Below are positions 21,936 through 32,839 of a DNA stretch of 64,000 bases, one piece after another. Where the stretch lies: assembly GCA_030549775.1 (NCBI GenBank), contig CM060174.1, positions 51,958,707-52,022,706 on the forward strand, given 5' to 3'. Numbering within the stretch: position 1 is the first letter of the stretch; the number at the start of each line of letters is the position of its first letter. Below the pieces are notes generated by a model. It did no database searches. It was given only the letters and a program-made list of their open reading frames with translations, and was not told the DNA's origin. The translations under genes and the position numbers were made by a program. Origin of the DNA: Tamarix chinensis. Its lineage: Eukaryota; Streptophyta; Magnoliopsida; Caryophyllales; Tamaricaceae.

Positions 21936-24727
21936 TATAACACCCCTAAATTTAGGATCTAAAAAATTTTTGTTTGAAGAGTTAATAAAGGAAGCTAAAA
22001 CATAAATCGTAAGGATGTTATGCTACATCAAATATAGAGGAGGCACTAGCTATACCTAGTCTATATTAGGTGAAAGGAAAAAGTAGCCTTATACCTAGGA
22101 ATAAGGTGTGGGCAATACTTAATTACAACATGATATAGGATACAAAATAGAAAGAAGGTAATAAATTGTAAAAATAGATGACTATGAGTCTAAAGAGAGA
22201 TAAAGATATTCGAATAAACATACCTTATACCAATTTGTTTAGTGATCACCTAAGGCAAGCACATCAAGCTAATAATAATCAATCACCTATAAAATAGGGC
22301 AGATCTACTCTAGAAATGAGCAGTACCTATGAAAAGGATGTTTAGTATGCTATGTATTGAATAAGGTAAAATTACTTTCGAGTAAGGGGTAACAAGAATT
22401 ATATAAGTTGACATCAAAGAATAAGCATATATGCATAATATAAAATATAATGCCAGGTAAAAACTGATATAGTTCTCATTATTAGATATAACATAATTAT
22501 TTTTTTAATTTATATTGAGTTTAGAGATCCCACTATTTTTAAACCGATGGAATGGTCTAAAGCATTTCTCAGAGACTACACACTTAATCCACTATTATAG
22601 TTTGGTGAAAGTGTATAAAGAACCTCTTAGGGACAACACACTTGAGCTAAGATTATTATTTGGTGGAAATGATCCAACACCTTGGTCTTAACTCATGTAA
22701 TCTTCTACTTTAAGTAATTAATGTCTTATTCATTAGTTACTTATTTCAAATAATATTATCCTTCACATTGAGTTTAAGGCCTCACTATTCTTAATCGGGT
22801 GGAATGAACTAATGCACCTCTTAGGGTAAGATACTCTTGAGCCACTATTATCATTCGGTGGAATGAACCCATAAAACACCTCGACCCAACTCATGTGATC
22901 ATTCACTTTAAATGATTAATGTCTTATTAAACACTCCTAAAACACCAATATTAACAAGATATCCGAAATTTTTGGTCTAACTCTAACTTTTCACACATAT
23001 GATAATAACTTTCTCAATTTAGGGTTTTTACTCCCAAATTAAGCCATTTTCTCATTTTATTGAAATTATTCCATTTATAAGATCCCATTATCATATTTAA
23101 AATCATATAACACATGAAAATACCAACATTTCCATATTAAAACCATATTGAACAAAATGCCCTTGTAGGTAACTAAAACCCTTATTTCATGAAAATCTTA
23201 TATATTTTGGTATCCTTATTTCCAAATCCTCCATATATCACCATATATCTTAAATAATATATTATCACTTATCATACTCTATTAATCCCATATTACAATC
23301 ATATATCACTTTGATCCGCTTAGGATTTTTCCACATAAAATGTTATCGTGATGATATCATATGCTTCTCAATCAACATATTTCTCATCAAAAAACATCAT
23401 ATTATCAAATCATAGCATTAAAAATATGTATCAAAAAAATAATAATAACATGATAATAAAAAAAATCCAAACATAAAAATTAGTACGAAGACCCTAAAGT
23501 GTATCCTTACTGAAAAAGGCATCGGTCTTTAAGCATGCATATCATATCCTACCTCCTCTAAAACCTCCAGAAAATTAGCTAAGAAAAAATAATAAAGCAT
23601 CATTAGATCTTAATGATAAGATAAAAAAGAGTGAAATAAATGGGACAAAACTGAAGAAAGGCTCAAAGGTGTGATCGGGAAACATTGCATAACAAATAAG
23701 GGAGGAATGGTTAAGATTGTCAATCTAAGGGGGTAGCAATGGGACTAGCTACCATTACTGGGAGGTGAGTCATGGAAAATGGGGCATAAGGGGGTTGTTC
23801 AATGGTGGAGGAGATTGAATGGGGTTGGGTAGCTGCATTGGTTTTGGTAGAATAAAGGTGGTGTGTTGCGGTGGTTGATGTCAAAGAAATAGAGAGGAGC
23901 AACGACATATATGGCCGAAGGTGATGGGTGGGGATTAGTGGATTTTGTCGGTGCACAATGGGGTGTAATGGTGGAGGAGGCAGAATATAGGGTATGTGTT
24001 TTAGTGGTGGATGCCGAAGGGAAGTAGAGTGGTTATGTGGGTTTTACCAAAAAGAGTTTGGGGTTTTCAATGTTTTTGGTAGGTGTTAGGGGTAGTGTTC
24101 AATAAGGGATGGTGGTGCAGTAAGGGTGGTCGGTGGTGGTTTTTTAGGTGTGTTTGGTGATGGTGAGAAGGAGGGAGAAGCTAAGTTTGGTTGTAGAAAT
24201 TTTAAAATGAACATAGAGGGAGGAAATAGGCTGTTTGAGGTATTTAATGTGGGAGTCTATGAATATATTTATACATATACATGTAGGAGTAGAGAGGGAA
24301 GGAGATAGGTGAGGCATGGGTAGAATGTTTCACTAAAACCCATCAGCGTAGGGTATGAGTGATGATATGCTAATGGGGTAGGGTGTAGGTAATGGAGGCA
24401 TGGTAGGGGTAGATGCATAGTAGGGTGAGAGTTTGTGCAAGGGAAATAAGAAGCAGGTGAGAAAGAAAAGCAAGGTGAACGAGTAGGGAGAAGAATAAGA
24501 AAAGGAAAAATGGAAAAAAAGGGAGGAAATAAGTTGGGTTTATAATTATATTTAGGTTAGGGTATTAGAATAATTTAATTAAAGACTCCAGGGTTAGGAT
24601 TAGATCAAAGTAGTAATAACTCAAAATAGAGATTAGGTTTAGATAAAATATTAACCTCCCAATATTGGAATTAGATTAAGATATTAATTACTTGATAATA
24701 GATTTAACTAAAGTTTGGGGTATTACA
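21936..24727 (-). mobile_element. LTR D, minus orientation (about 2.79 kb), probably solo
   Basis: The left end reads TATAACACCCC and the right end GGGGTATTACA, i.e. TGTAATACCCC on the minus strand. The first 200 bases on the minus strand resemble the starts of the LTRs at 24797 and 32840 (AATATCTTAATCTAATTC-like tracts and a pyrimidine-rich stretch before the promoter). The 3' part has motif copies at 22540-22870 and the stem-loop block at 22300-22375. No coding domain is attached. Flanks ATAAC and ACAAA match at only 3 of 5 positions. Open frames at 23720-24310 are compositional. It starts 7 bp from the end of LTR B. Confidence 0.72.
22343..22359 (-). promoter_or_regulatory. LTR conserved stem-loop, copy 3
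   Basis: The minus strand reads CAATACATAGCATACTA, a decayed form of CAGTAC-loop-GTACTG, within the block at 22300-22375 that also keeps TTTTCATAGGTACTGCTCAT. The primary sequence is better conserved than the pairing. Confidence 0.5.
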
Positions 24728-25298
24728 ACAAAAACTAAATTCTTTTTTGAAACAATAAATCAAGATTAGGTTAAAAGAATTCATGTAGAGTAAAACTGTG
24801 ATACCTTAAAATTTTGCTAAACCTAATCCCGTATAATTAATAACTTAATCTAATTCTAACCTTAAAAAAAAATTTCTTTTATCCTTACCCTAATTCTTGT
24901 ATCCCAAAATCTGAACTTAAACCTAACCGGAGAAATTATATTCTTAACCTAACCTTAATCTCGATTGATTTTTATGTTTAATCTTACCAAATTTTAGCTA
25001 ATCAAAAATTTAATCTAATCCAAACTTAACAAATTTTTTCCTTTTTCTTTTCTTTTTTCTTTTCCCATTCTTCATTTTTGGTGCAGATTTCTTATACTCC
25101 TTCTCTTTCGTGTGTTTCTCTTACCACTTACCATAAAAAACTATCACCTCACTATACCTTCGTTGAATTTTGCTCTTGTTATGCCTCACCCATGCCATTC
25201 TTTTCTTCTTCATCTGCCATGCTCATCATCATCACCCTCTTCTGATCCATTAATTCCCCTACATCCTCTGCATTTTTTATGCCACCTTGTACATATAC

Positions 25299-25315
25299 AT
25301 ATATATATATATATA
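25299..25315 (+). promoter_or_regulatory. TATA-like run of the 5' LTR
   Basis: ATATATATATATATATAC before CTTCATCTC. The 3' LTR has the shorter counterpart CATATATATACTCC at 33341-33354. The shared downstream pyrimidine-rich context marks this as the core promoter region. Confidence 0.5.
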
Positions 25316-26959
25316 CTTCATCTCTCCTTTTCTCCTTCATTTGTTTGCTTCTTTTTTCCCAAATTTCTGTCAAGCAAGCAACTGCCCCGAGCCACTCTTC
25401 TTCCTTCTTCCTTCCTTCTTTCTTTTTCCTCCTTCCCTTACTTTGTTTGTATGTCAAGAACCACCATCACCACCTTGCACTAAAATATCCACCAAGCACC
25501 GCCCAAAGCTTAGTGGATTAACCACCAATCCTACCCCATCATTCCCCCTTGTCCTCATTGACCGCTGCCATTTTTCTTTCTTCTTTCCTCATGTTTGTCG
25601 CTTTTTTATGAGCCATGTGACTTGGGTCTAGTCTCTCACATGGATGTGCACCTCTATTTCACACCAACACACGCTTGTGCATCCCTCTTCGTTATTACCT
25701 GTGCAATACATTGCCCCTCTTTTTTACCCTCAAACCTTACCCAAACACAGCCAAAATTTCACTATAGCACCACCATACATTCCACCACACTTCCACACAA
25801 CTCAAGCATCTTTCTAACTCTATTTATTTCCATTTTTACCCTTCCTTACCTTAAATTTTTCCTTAATTTTAATCACCAATCCTAATCATATCTTATTTTA
25901 TTTTTGTAAGTGATATTCTGGTGATCTCAGAGGAGGAGGTTTAGGATGTGCTTAGAGTCTAGTGTCCTTGTTGGTAACAATACTAATCTATGTTTTAGGA
26001 TTTTGTGTTAAATTCTTGCATAGGTATGTGTATTATCATGATATTGTTGTTATATGGTGGAATGCATATTGTTAATGATATGTTATAACAATATGGATTT
26101 ATATGATAGAATGGAAGTAAGAATGGGCAATATGTGTTTATATAATTCTGTTATGCCAAGTTCTATTTGTGAAAAAATATAACTTATAAAATATTAATAT
26201 GGAGAAAATTAATTATGATAAGTAGGAAATTATTATATTTAAGGGATAAGATTGTAAATAGAGGATTTGGAAAATAATGGTTGTTGAAGATACAAGTCTT
26301 TCATAAAATAAGAGCATTTTGGTCAATATGTGTTTATATGAAAATTTTGGTACTTTAATGTGTTAGTGTTAGGTGGATTAAATATGATAATGATATTAGG
26401 AGAAGTGTTTGGAGTGATTACTAAATGTCATAGGTTCCTCTAAATGAGATAATCACCTAATTAGGGCATAGTAACCTTAAAATGGTAATATTATTATCTT
26501 ACATGTAAAACCCTTGAGTTAGACCAAAAATTTTAGATATGTTGTTAACATTGATATTTGAAGGATTTTTATTTAATTTGGGTAATCATATGAGTATTAT
26601 AGAAAGAGTTATGACTAACCTATGAGATTAGGGTTTTGGGAGCTCTATAAATAGTAACTTTTGGGCTAGGGTTATTGTTTTATGTGTGAGACGTAGGCGT
26701 TTGAACATGTACTTTTGGGTATGATAAAATGATATAATTTTAGAAGGATATAAAATATTTGGTGGTTAAATGATTAATATAAGAGAAGTCATACTGGGAG
26801 TGTAAAGTTAGGGTTTGAGGATATTAAGGATCTTAAACCTATAGATCGACAATATGACCTGCATGGTGTGTTTATCTGCCTTAATGTGTTTGGTACCTAT
26901 AAGTCAATCATGAACAAAACATTAATCATTTAAAGTGAAATATCACATGCGTAGGGCTA

Positions 26960-27310
26960 ATGTGATATTTTATATCCGTTCTACCAGATGATAATAGTAG
27001 ATTAGGAGCTTTTTGCCCTTAGATGGTGTTATAGTCAATTCCACCGACTTAAGAATAGTGGAGCCCCCTCATTGTGAAAGAAAATATAAATTGTGTAACT
27101 TGTGGATACGTTACTAATGAATTAAAGTGAAAGAGTACATAATTCAGGACCAAGGTGATGTTTTATATCCGCTCTACTGGATGATAATAGTGGCTTGAGA
27201 GTGTTTTACTGTGAGAAGGTGATGTTTTCATACCTATTATGCTGGATGATAATAGTGGCTTAGATGTGTTGTCCCTGAAAAGTTGCTTCAGATCATTCCA
27301 TTAATTTAAG
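26960..27310 (+). repeat. Array of CCACYGGATGATAATAGTGG motifs, 5' LTR
   Basis: Variants near 26982, 27040, 27173, 27240 and 27297, each ending in ATAATAGTGG or AGAATAGTGG. Ends CCAC and GTGG are complementary. It is decayed relative to the array in the solo LTR at 14256-14595. Confidence 0.75.
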
Positions 27311-27437
27311 AATATTGCGTTTCTAGAACTAAACATACATAAAAGAATAAAAATGGTTGTATCTAAAAAATAGGCCTAGATTATTATTTTATCTTATGAG
27401 ATTTTTCATAGATTTAATGTGTATTCATCATTATTTG

Positions 27438-27440
<3 letters not shown>

Positions 27441-27476
<36 letters not shown>
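27441..27476. repeat. (AT)18 microsatellite private to the 5' LTR
   Basis: An uninterrupted AT run just before the conserved block. The 3' LTR has only ttatctatatct at the same place, so the run grew after insertion. Confidence 0.92.
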
Positions 27477-27477
<1 letters not shown>

Positions 27478-27480
<3 letters not shown>

Positions 27481-27545
27481 ACCTTGGTCAGTACATAGCA
27501 TATTGACCATCTTTTTTAAGAATGATGCTTATTCCCACACGCTAT
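27478..27545 (+). promoter_or_regulatory. LTR conserved block with stem-loop, copy 4
   Basis: It starts GTTACCTTGGTCAGTACATA. The stem-loop at 27489-27505 has arm CAGTAC, loop ATAGC and arm ATATTG (decayed). It ends in TTATTCCCAC. Partner of 35714-35780 in the 3' LTR. Confidence 0.6.
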
Positions 27546-27965
27546 ATACCTTGATTATTTTGTGCAGGTCTTTGATGACCTACTAGATGAATTTGCTTCT
27601 TTTGATGTACTATGTAGGGATAAGTGACTTTTTATCGGTACTAGGTGTTTTTGTGAAGATTTATGTTATCTGGTTAATGTATTTAACTAGATACCCCTTT
27701 GGACTCTTTGATTTATGGTATCCCTTAGTTAGTATTTTGTTATTGTAATTTGGAGTGAACCTCCAAACTTGTATTGTATTTATAAATATTACTTCCATTT
27801 ATAATTAACTTTTTTTTTACTAGGAATGGTTTTAGCTTTGTGGTTGATGTGAGCATGGTTGGGCAAACTAGAATTATGTCAATTACCATATTAACACCCA
27901 ATATTTTTCTTATATGGTTCCAGTGTAAAATAAAATTTTTTAATAGTAATATTTGGGGTGTTACA

Positions 27966-27985
27966 AGTTAGAATTAGGGATTTAG
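27966..27985 (+). other. Degenerate primer-binding site
   Basis: AGTTAGAATTAGGGATTTAG directly follows the 5' LTR. It aligns base for base with the AGTTGGTATCAGAGCTTTAG-like sequence usually found here in such elements, with several transitions. The position is right but the match is weak; initiator-Met tRNA priming is inferred. Confidence 0.4.
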
Positions 27986-28209
27986 TTTTGATTACCACAT
28001 TTGAAATTTATTTTTTAAATGATCCTTTGTCTAATTTCATTAGTTGATTTCATATTTTTAGAAAAAAATTGATTTTTTGAAAACCAAGGTTAACATGTGA
28101 GGAATAGAGAACGGTTAGCCTAAGTGGTCTTTGAATGAGATTATGTAAGAATATGTTAGTAGACTAAGAATATTTTTACCTAACTGCATTTTCTATCTTA
28201 CAGTTAGCT

Positions 28210-29335
28210 AGTTGTCATGGCACTTAATGATCGCATTTATCATTTATAGGAGACCTTCGAGGCGTTCATCAAGTTCGTCCGACACCCACCTTATCTGTCA
28301 TCGCCACCTCCACATTACCCATAGGAGGGTATCAGAGAATAGTATGTCTGAAGGGTTATGGGATATCACCCTTGACTTGCGTTGGAGATGATGACCCGAT
28401 CATTCTAAAGGGATAGATTCGGGATATGGATAGGATGTTTGAGGTAGTTAACTACCCACCTAATCGAAAGGCGAGCATTGTAGCGTTCTTCTTGTGAGGA
28501 GTCTTTTACACCTAGTGGGTAGATCATTGTGCACTAGAGAGGTCATCGATATCCTTGGTGGACTTCAAGATGATTCATTTAGCCGACTTAGGGGAGCATA
28601 ACAGTGAGATAGTACAACACTTGATTTATGGAGCTACTAATGTTCGTATGAAAGATGACAACTAATGAGTTCACAATGGTCTATCAATTTGAGTAAGGGC
28701 TCCACTTTAGTATCCAAAGGATGATGGGTGCCATGGCTTTTCAAGACTTAGCCATATTGTACCAGAGGGCGTGTACCGCCTTTACTCTTATTTAAGAGCT
28801 AGCTTCCATTTTGGGTAAGATGTAGCCAAAGATATATGGTTCTGGAGGTAAGCTCTAGTATTGAGGAGGTATGCCTCTAATGTATTAACAGTGAGGTCAC
28901 AACTAGCCTCAAAGAGGTCAATACTGACACTAAGATTAATCAAGAGGTCAGGGTAGATCATACCAGTCAGCTGAGGTGTTTCGTGTGTCAATTCTATGGT
29001 CAGAACCATCTAAGGTGAAGTTGATGGGGCATGCCAATTTGGTGTAGGACGTATGGTTAGTCGGGCCACTGGGTTTTTGAGTGCCAGCGTCAACAGAGTT
29101 AGTATTAGTATTAGGGGCCACTAATATCATAGTAGAGGCCTTTTAGCAGTGACCCTACCATCCATAGCAACAACAATAGCATAGTGCACTTGCCCCAGCC
29201 ATTGGCTAACCTAGGGAGGCTAAGGGGAGACTATAGAGGCCTCTCCCTTTTCCTTAGGGAGGAGGATATAATTAGGATTTAAGAGGGTATAGTAGAGGAT
29301 ACCAGGGAGGATACTCAGGTAGATGCCTGAATGTT
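28210..29335 (+). pseudogene. Gag relic of the Tekay-type element
   Basis: Gag forms the virus-like particle. No long frame survives, but in the right place (after the leader and before protease) fragments resembling chromovirus Gag can be followed in changing frames. Near 28660-28780 is a NEFTMVYQFE / MMGAMAFQDLAILYQRA block, and near 29270-29325 a Gly/Arg/Tyr-rich end (RGYSRGYQGGY). No zinc knuckle is legible: the region around 28980-29050, where a Cys-rich motif would be expected, keeps a few Cys/His codons in different frames. Open frames on the minus strand here are shadows. Confidence 0.7.
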
Positions 29336-29339
29336 ATCA

Positions 29340-29660
29340 AGTAGGCAGAGGCTGATAGACAGTTGGATGTGGTTATTGGTATGTTCTCCATTCTCTCCCT
29401 ACCAGTTTATGTGTTATTTGATTCGAGGGTATCTCTATCATTTGGGTCTTCTTTATTTATTTCTAAAGCTAGGTTGACTCCATCTTCTTCTGCATCTACA
29501 TCTATGATGTTGCCTTCGGGAGATATATTAGACTGTACTAGTATCTACTCAGATGTGGCCTTAGATATAGGCGGAGTAGAATTTTTGGTAGACATGGTTG
29601 ACATGGACCTTCAAAATTTTGACATTATCCTTGGGATGGTTATGTTGGGGAGGTAGAAGG
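29340..29660 (+). pseudogene. Aspartic protease remnant
   Basis: An open plus frame (29363-29656) carries the chromovirus protease pattern: VIGMFSILSLPVYVLFDSRVSLSF, then a Ser/Thr-rich stretch, GGVEFLVDMVDMDLQNFDIILGM and a terminal LGR. The catalytic DSG is changed to DSR. It sits between the Gag relic and RT, as in other Ty3/gypsy elements. It is the best-preserved segment of this polyprotein together with the integrase C-terminus. Confidence 0.85.
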
Positions 29661-29829
29661 AAGTGATAGTTTGTTCACAAGCGCGAGTTGTGTTATGGAG
29701 ACCTCAGGGTGCTAGGGTCTTCTACTAGAGATGTAACTCTAGATATATGATGAAGGTCGTATCTATCCATACATTATAGTAAAGAAGTTACCCTATGTAT
29801 GTATGTGGGGTTTGGGATCTGAACAAGGA

Positions 29830-30640
29830 TGCATCAATGTTAGAGGACATTTTGCTTACTCGGGAGTTTCTAGACATGTTTCCTGAGGCGATTCTAGATA
29901 TGTCACTGGTACGAGATATAGACTTCACCATTAAGCTCATACCGAGGGCCTAACCTATTTTGAAGGCACCTTACCGGATTGCACCTATAGAATTGAGGGA
30001 GCTAAAGACTCAGTTGGAGGAATTGTTGGCTCATAGGTACATTCGCTTGAGTCTGTCCCTATAGGGAGCATCAATTTTGTTTGTGAAGAAGAAGGATGAG
30101 ATCCTTCATTTGTGTATAGATTATTGGGGTTTGAACTAGCTAACGGTAAAGAATTGCTACCTGATTCTGAGGATTGACAACCTATTTGACAAGCTTCGAG
30201 GTGTTTCAATTTTCTCAAAGATAAATTTGAGGTTAGGATATCATCTGTTGCGCATTTTTGAGGTAGACATCATTAAGACGACCTTTAGGATATGATACAG
30301 GTACTAAGAGTTCATAGTGATGCTTTTTGGGCTCACTAATGCAACTGCCATATTTTTGGAATTGATGATGAGGATTTATCAATAGTTCCTCAATTAGTTT
30401 GTTGTTATTTTCATATACGACATTTTGGTTTACTCTCAGAGTGGAGAGGAGCACGGGCAACACCTACGTACAATTTTTTCACTCTTTAGGGAGCATAAAT
30501 TATATGCTAAACTATCTAAGTGTGAGTTCTAGCTTTAAAAGGTTATATTTCTATGACATGCAGTGTTAGTAGGAGGAGTCATTGTGGATCCGGTGAAAAT
30601 TCTAGTAGTAACTAAGTGGAAGGTACCCGCTAGTGGCCCT
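29830..30640 (+). pseudogene. Reverse transcriptase remnant with mutated palm motif
   Basis: Recognisable plus-strand blocks: REFLDMFPEAILDM (29868-29905), APYRIAPIELRELKTQLEEL (29967-30027), LFVKKKDEILHLCIDYWGLN (30078-30138), [20 protein letters not shown] (30170-30228), the palm motif IFIYDILVYS (about 30408-30437) and HKLYAKLSKCEF (about 30496-30531). The family palm motif is F(I/V)DD; here it reads FIYD, so the first catalytic Asp is Tyr. In-frame stops occur at several points. Identity of the domain is secure; activity is excluded. Confidence 0.9.
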
Positions 30641-30649
30641 GAGGTACGT

Positions 30650-31200
30650 AGTTTCTTGGGTTTGGCCAGTACTACACATGCTTTGTTCAGAACTTCTCAA
30701 ATATAGCTCATCCTTTAATGAACCTTCTAAAGAAGACGTCTAGGTTTTAGTGGGATGCTTGTAGAGGAGCATTCTAGGAGTTAAAGTGGCAGCGCCAATT
30801 TTTACTCTACCATTAGGATCAAACAGGTTTGAGGTTTGCAATGATGTGTAAAAACACAAACTGGGTTGCATTTTCATGCAGTATGGTAAGGTAGTGGGTT
30901 ATACTTCACACCAAGTGAAGCACCATGAGCATAACTACGTGACGCATGCCTTGGAATTGGTAGCTATCATTTTTGCGCTAAAGATTTGGAGGCATTATAT
31001 GTGTGGGACTTAGAACAGATTCTATTCCAACTATAAGAGCTCCAAGTATCAATTCACTCTGAAGGATTTGAATATAAGGCCGATGAGATGGCTAGAGATG
31101 GTGAAGGACTATGATATCGAGTTAACCTACCATGAGGGTAAGGTTAATGTCATTGTAGTTGCCTTATGTAGGAAGACCTTTTGTGGTGACCAACCGGTTG
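30650..31200 (+). pseudogene. RNase H remnant
   Basis: The plus strand keeps the connection-domain start FLGLA (near 30655). Beyond it are shifted-frame pieces such as the VWDLEQILFQL region (31000-31035), replacing the usual TDHKSLKYLF stretch, and the YHEGKVNVI end near 31128-31155. Frameshifts break it into several frames. Position between RT and integrase supports the call. Confidence 0.75.
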
Positions 31201-31299
31201 TTGGAGGATCTTGGAGAGATGGAAATATAGATAATCTAGTAGAGTGATCTTGAGTCTTAGATTTGTGCTTTAATGATTACGCTAACAATTTTTGATGAG

Positions 31300-32690
31300 A
31301 TTCAAGGAGGATAACTTAGGGATGTTATGCTAGAGAGGATTCAACAAAAGATTCAGGATAATAGAGCTGATTGTTTCTAGATTCACGAGGATGGTAGCAT
31401 TTTCTACATAGGTTGATGGTGTATACCTCAGAGTTGCACTAATCTAAAGTGCCAGATTTTATAGGTAGGTTATGTACTCCATATACCTTCCACCTAAGAG
31501 GAGATAAGTTGTGCAAGGACTTCAAGAGGATCTATCAGTGACCTCATATGAAGTGAGTTGTAGTAGAGTTCGTGTCAAGGTGTCTAATCATCCAGGAGGT
31601 CAAGATTGAGCATTAGATGCCTACAGGTTTAGTTTAGCCTTTAGATGTTTTAAGGTGGAAATTGGACTCCATCTCTATGGATTTTATAAGTGGGCTACCA
31701 AGGACTTGGAGCGGGTGCAACACAATCTATATTGTTGTTGATAGGTTTACTAACTCTTCAATTTTTGTGTTGATAGAGTTGAATTGGAGTATGGATCAGC
31801 TGGCCGATGTGTATATGAGGTTTGTAGTGAGTAGGCATTGTACCCCCGCCAACATAATCTGCAACTAGGATTCGAGATTCCTTTTGCACTTTTGGGGAAA
31901 GTTACAAGAGGCTATGGGCACGAGATTAAGGATGTGTACTGCCTTCCATCCTACTACAGATGAGAAAAATGAAAGGATGATTCACACCCTAGAGGATATG
32001 CTATGGGCTTGAGTGTTGGAATTCTGAGGCAGTTGAGAAGATCATCTACATTTGGTTAAGTTCTCATAAAATAATATTTTTCATGCTAGCATAGGGATGG
32101 TACCCTTTTAGGCACTATATAGATGTAAGTGCTAGATGCCTTTGTGATGGAGCGACATTAGTGAGACTATTGTACTTGGACCGAAGATGATTACGGAGAT
32201 GACTCAATAGGTTCAGTTGATCCAAGACAGAATGAGAGCAACTCATGGTTGTTAGAAGCGTTACGTTAAGGGCTTCACCTACCAAGGGGGTGCAAAGATT
32301 TGGTCAAAAGGGTAAGCTAAGCCCAAGGTACATTAGTCAATATGAGATCCTTGATAGGGTTAGTAAGGTTGCATACTGCCTAGCGCTTCCACCAGAGTTG
32401 GCCCAGGTTCGTAACGTATTCCACATCATCCAACTAAGGAATTACATCGTAGATCCATCCCATGTGATCAAAAAAGATGAGATCGACCTTGATGATTCTT
32501 TAACCTACGAGGAGATGCCATTGAGGATTCTTGATACCAAGATTTGATAGACCCAAAAAAGCTCAGTTTTGCTTGTGAAGATCCTTTAGAGTCATCATAG
32601 TGTAGAGGAGGCTACTTGGGAAATTGAGAAGGACATACTTGAGATGCATCTTGAGCTTTTAGCTCAAGTGTGTTAGGTTTCAGGGTTTTC
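31300..32690 (+). pseudogene. Integrase and chromodomain remnant
   Basis: The HHCC end is at about 31575-31610 (RCLIIQEVKIEH; the second Cys is lost). The core starts with LDSISMDFISGLPRTW (31660-31706), followed by VVDRFTNSSIFV (31731-31770). The second Asp is in the DSRFL context near 31868, and FHPTTDEKNERMIHTLEDML at 31947-32000 includes the catalytic Glu region. The C-terminal GPY/F-like module is in one frame at 32245-32547 (GQKGKLSPRYISQYEILDRV). The chromodomain tail with EEATWEIEKDILEMHLELL is at 32605-32670. This is the plus-strand counterpart of 1640-3060 and confirms chromovirus identity. Only two frames of 60 to 100 codons remain open. Confidence 0.9.
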
Positions 32691-32809
32691 TCTATTTTAA
32701 GGGGCTAGTCTTTGGTAGTATAGTAGAAACTTTGATAGGGTTGACTACTGAAATCACTTTCCTTACATCATATTTCCTCCTCTTCCCTAACCTTGACTTG
32801 TCGATTTTG

Positions 32810-32839
32810 GGGGCAAAGTCTCTTTTATGGAGGTAGTGA
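32810..32839 (+). other. Polypurine tract region
   Basis: TTTTGGGGGCAAAG at about 32797-32817 and TGGAGGTAGTGA directly before the 3' LTR start at 32840. The second is in the canonical position, but purine purity is reduced. Confidence 0.5.

Larger units (their letters stand above)
24797..27965 (+). mobile_element. 5' LTR of the Tekay-type element (3169 bp)
   Basis: It starts TGTGATACCTTAAAATTTTG and ends TTTGGGGTGTTACA. Contents in order: AT-rich start with CTAA tracts, pyrimidine-rich segment, TATA-like run 25299-25315, leader to about 25900, low-complexity middle, motif array 26960-27310, (AT)18 at 27441-27476, stem-loop block 27478-27545. The 3' LTR aligns along its length with frequent substitutions. 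It lacks the (AT)18 and carries an extra insertion. Open frames at 25112-25885 lie on the pyrimidine-rich part and are not genes. Confidence 0.93.

Noticed and set aside
25112..25885. Overlapping plus-strand open frames of 80-123 codons that could be small secreted proteins
   Set aside because: The region is the pyrimidine-rich leader of the 5' LTR. The matching frames in the 3' LTR (33155-34017) are not conserved in sequence or reading frame.
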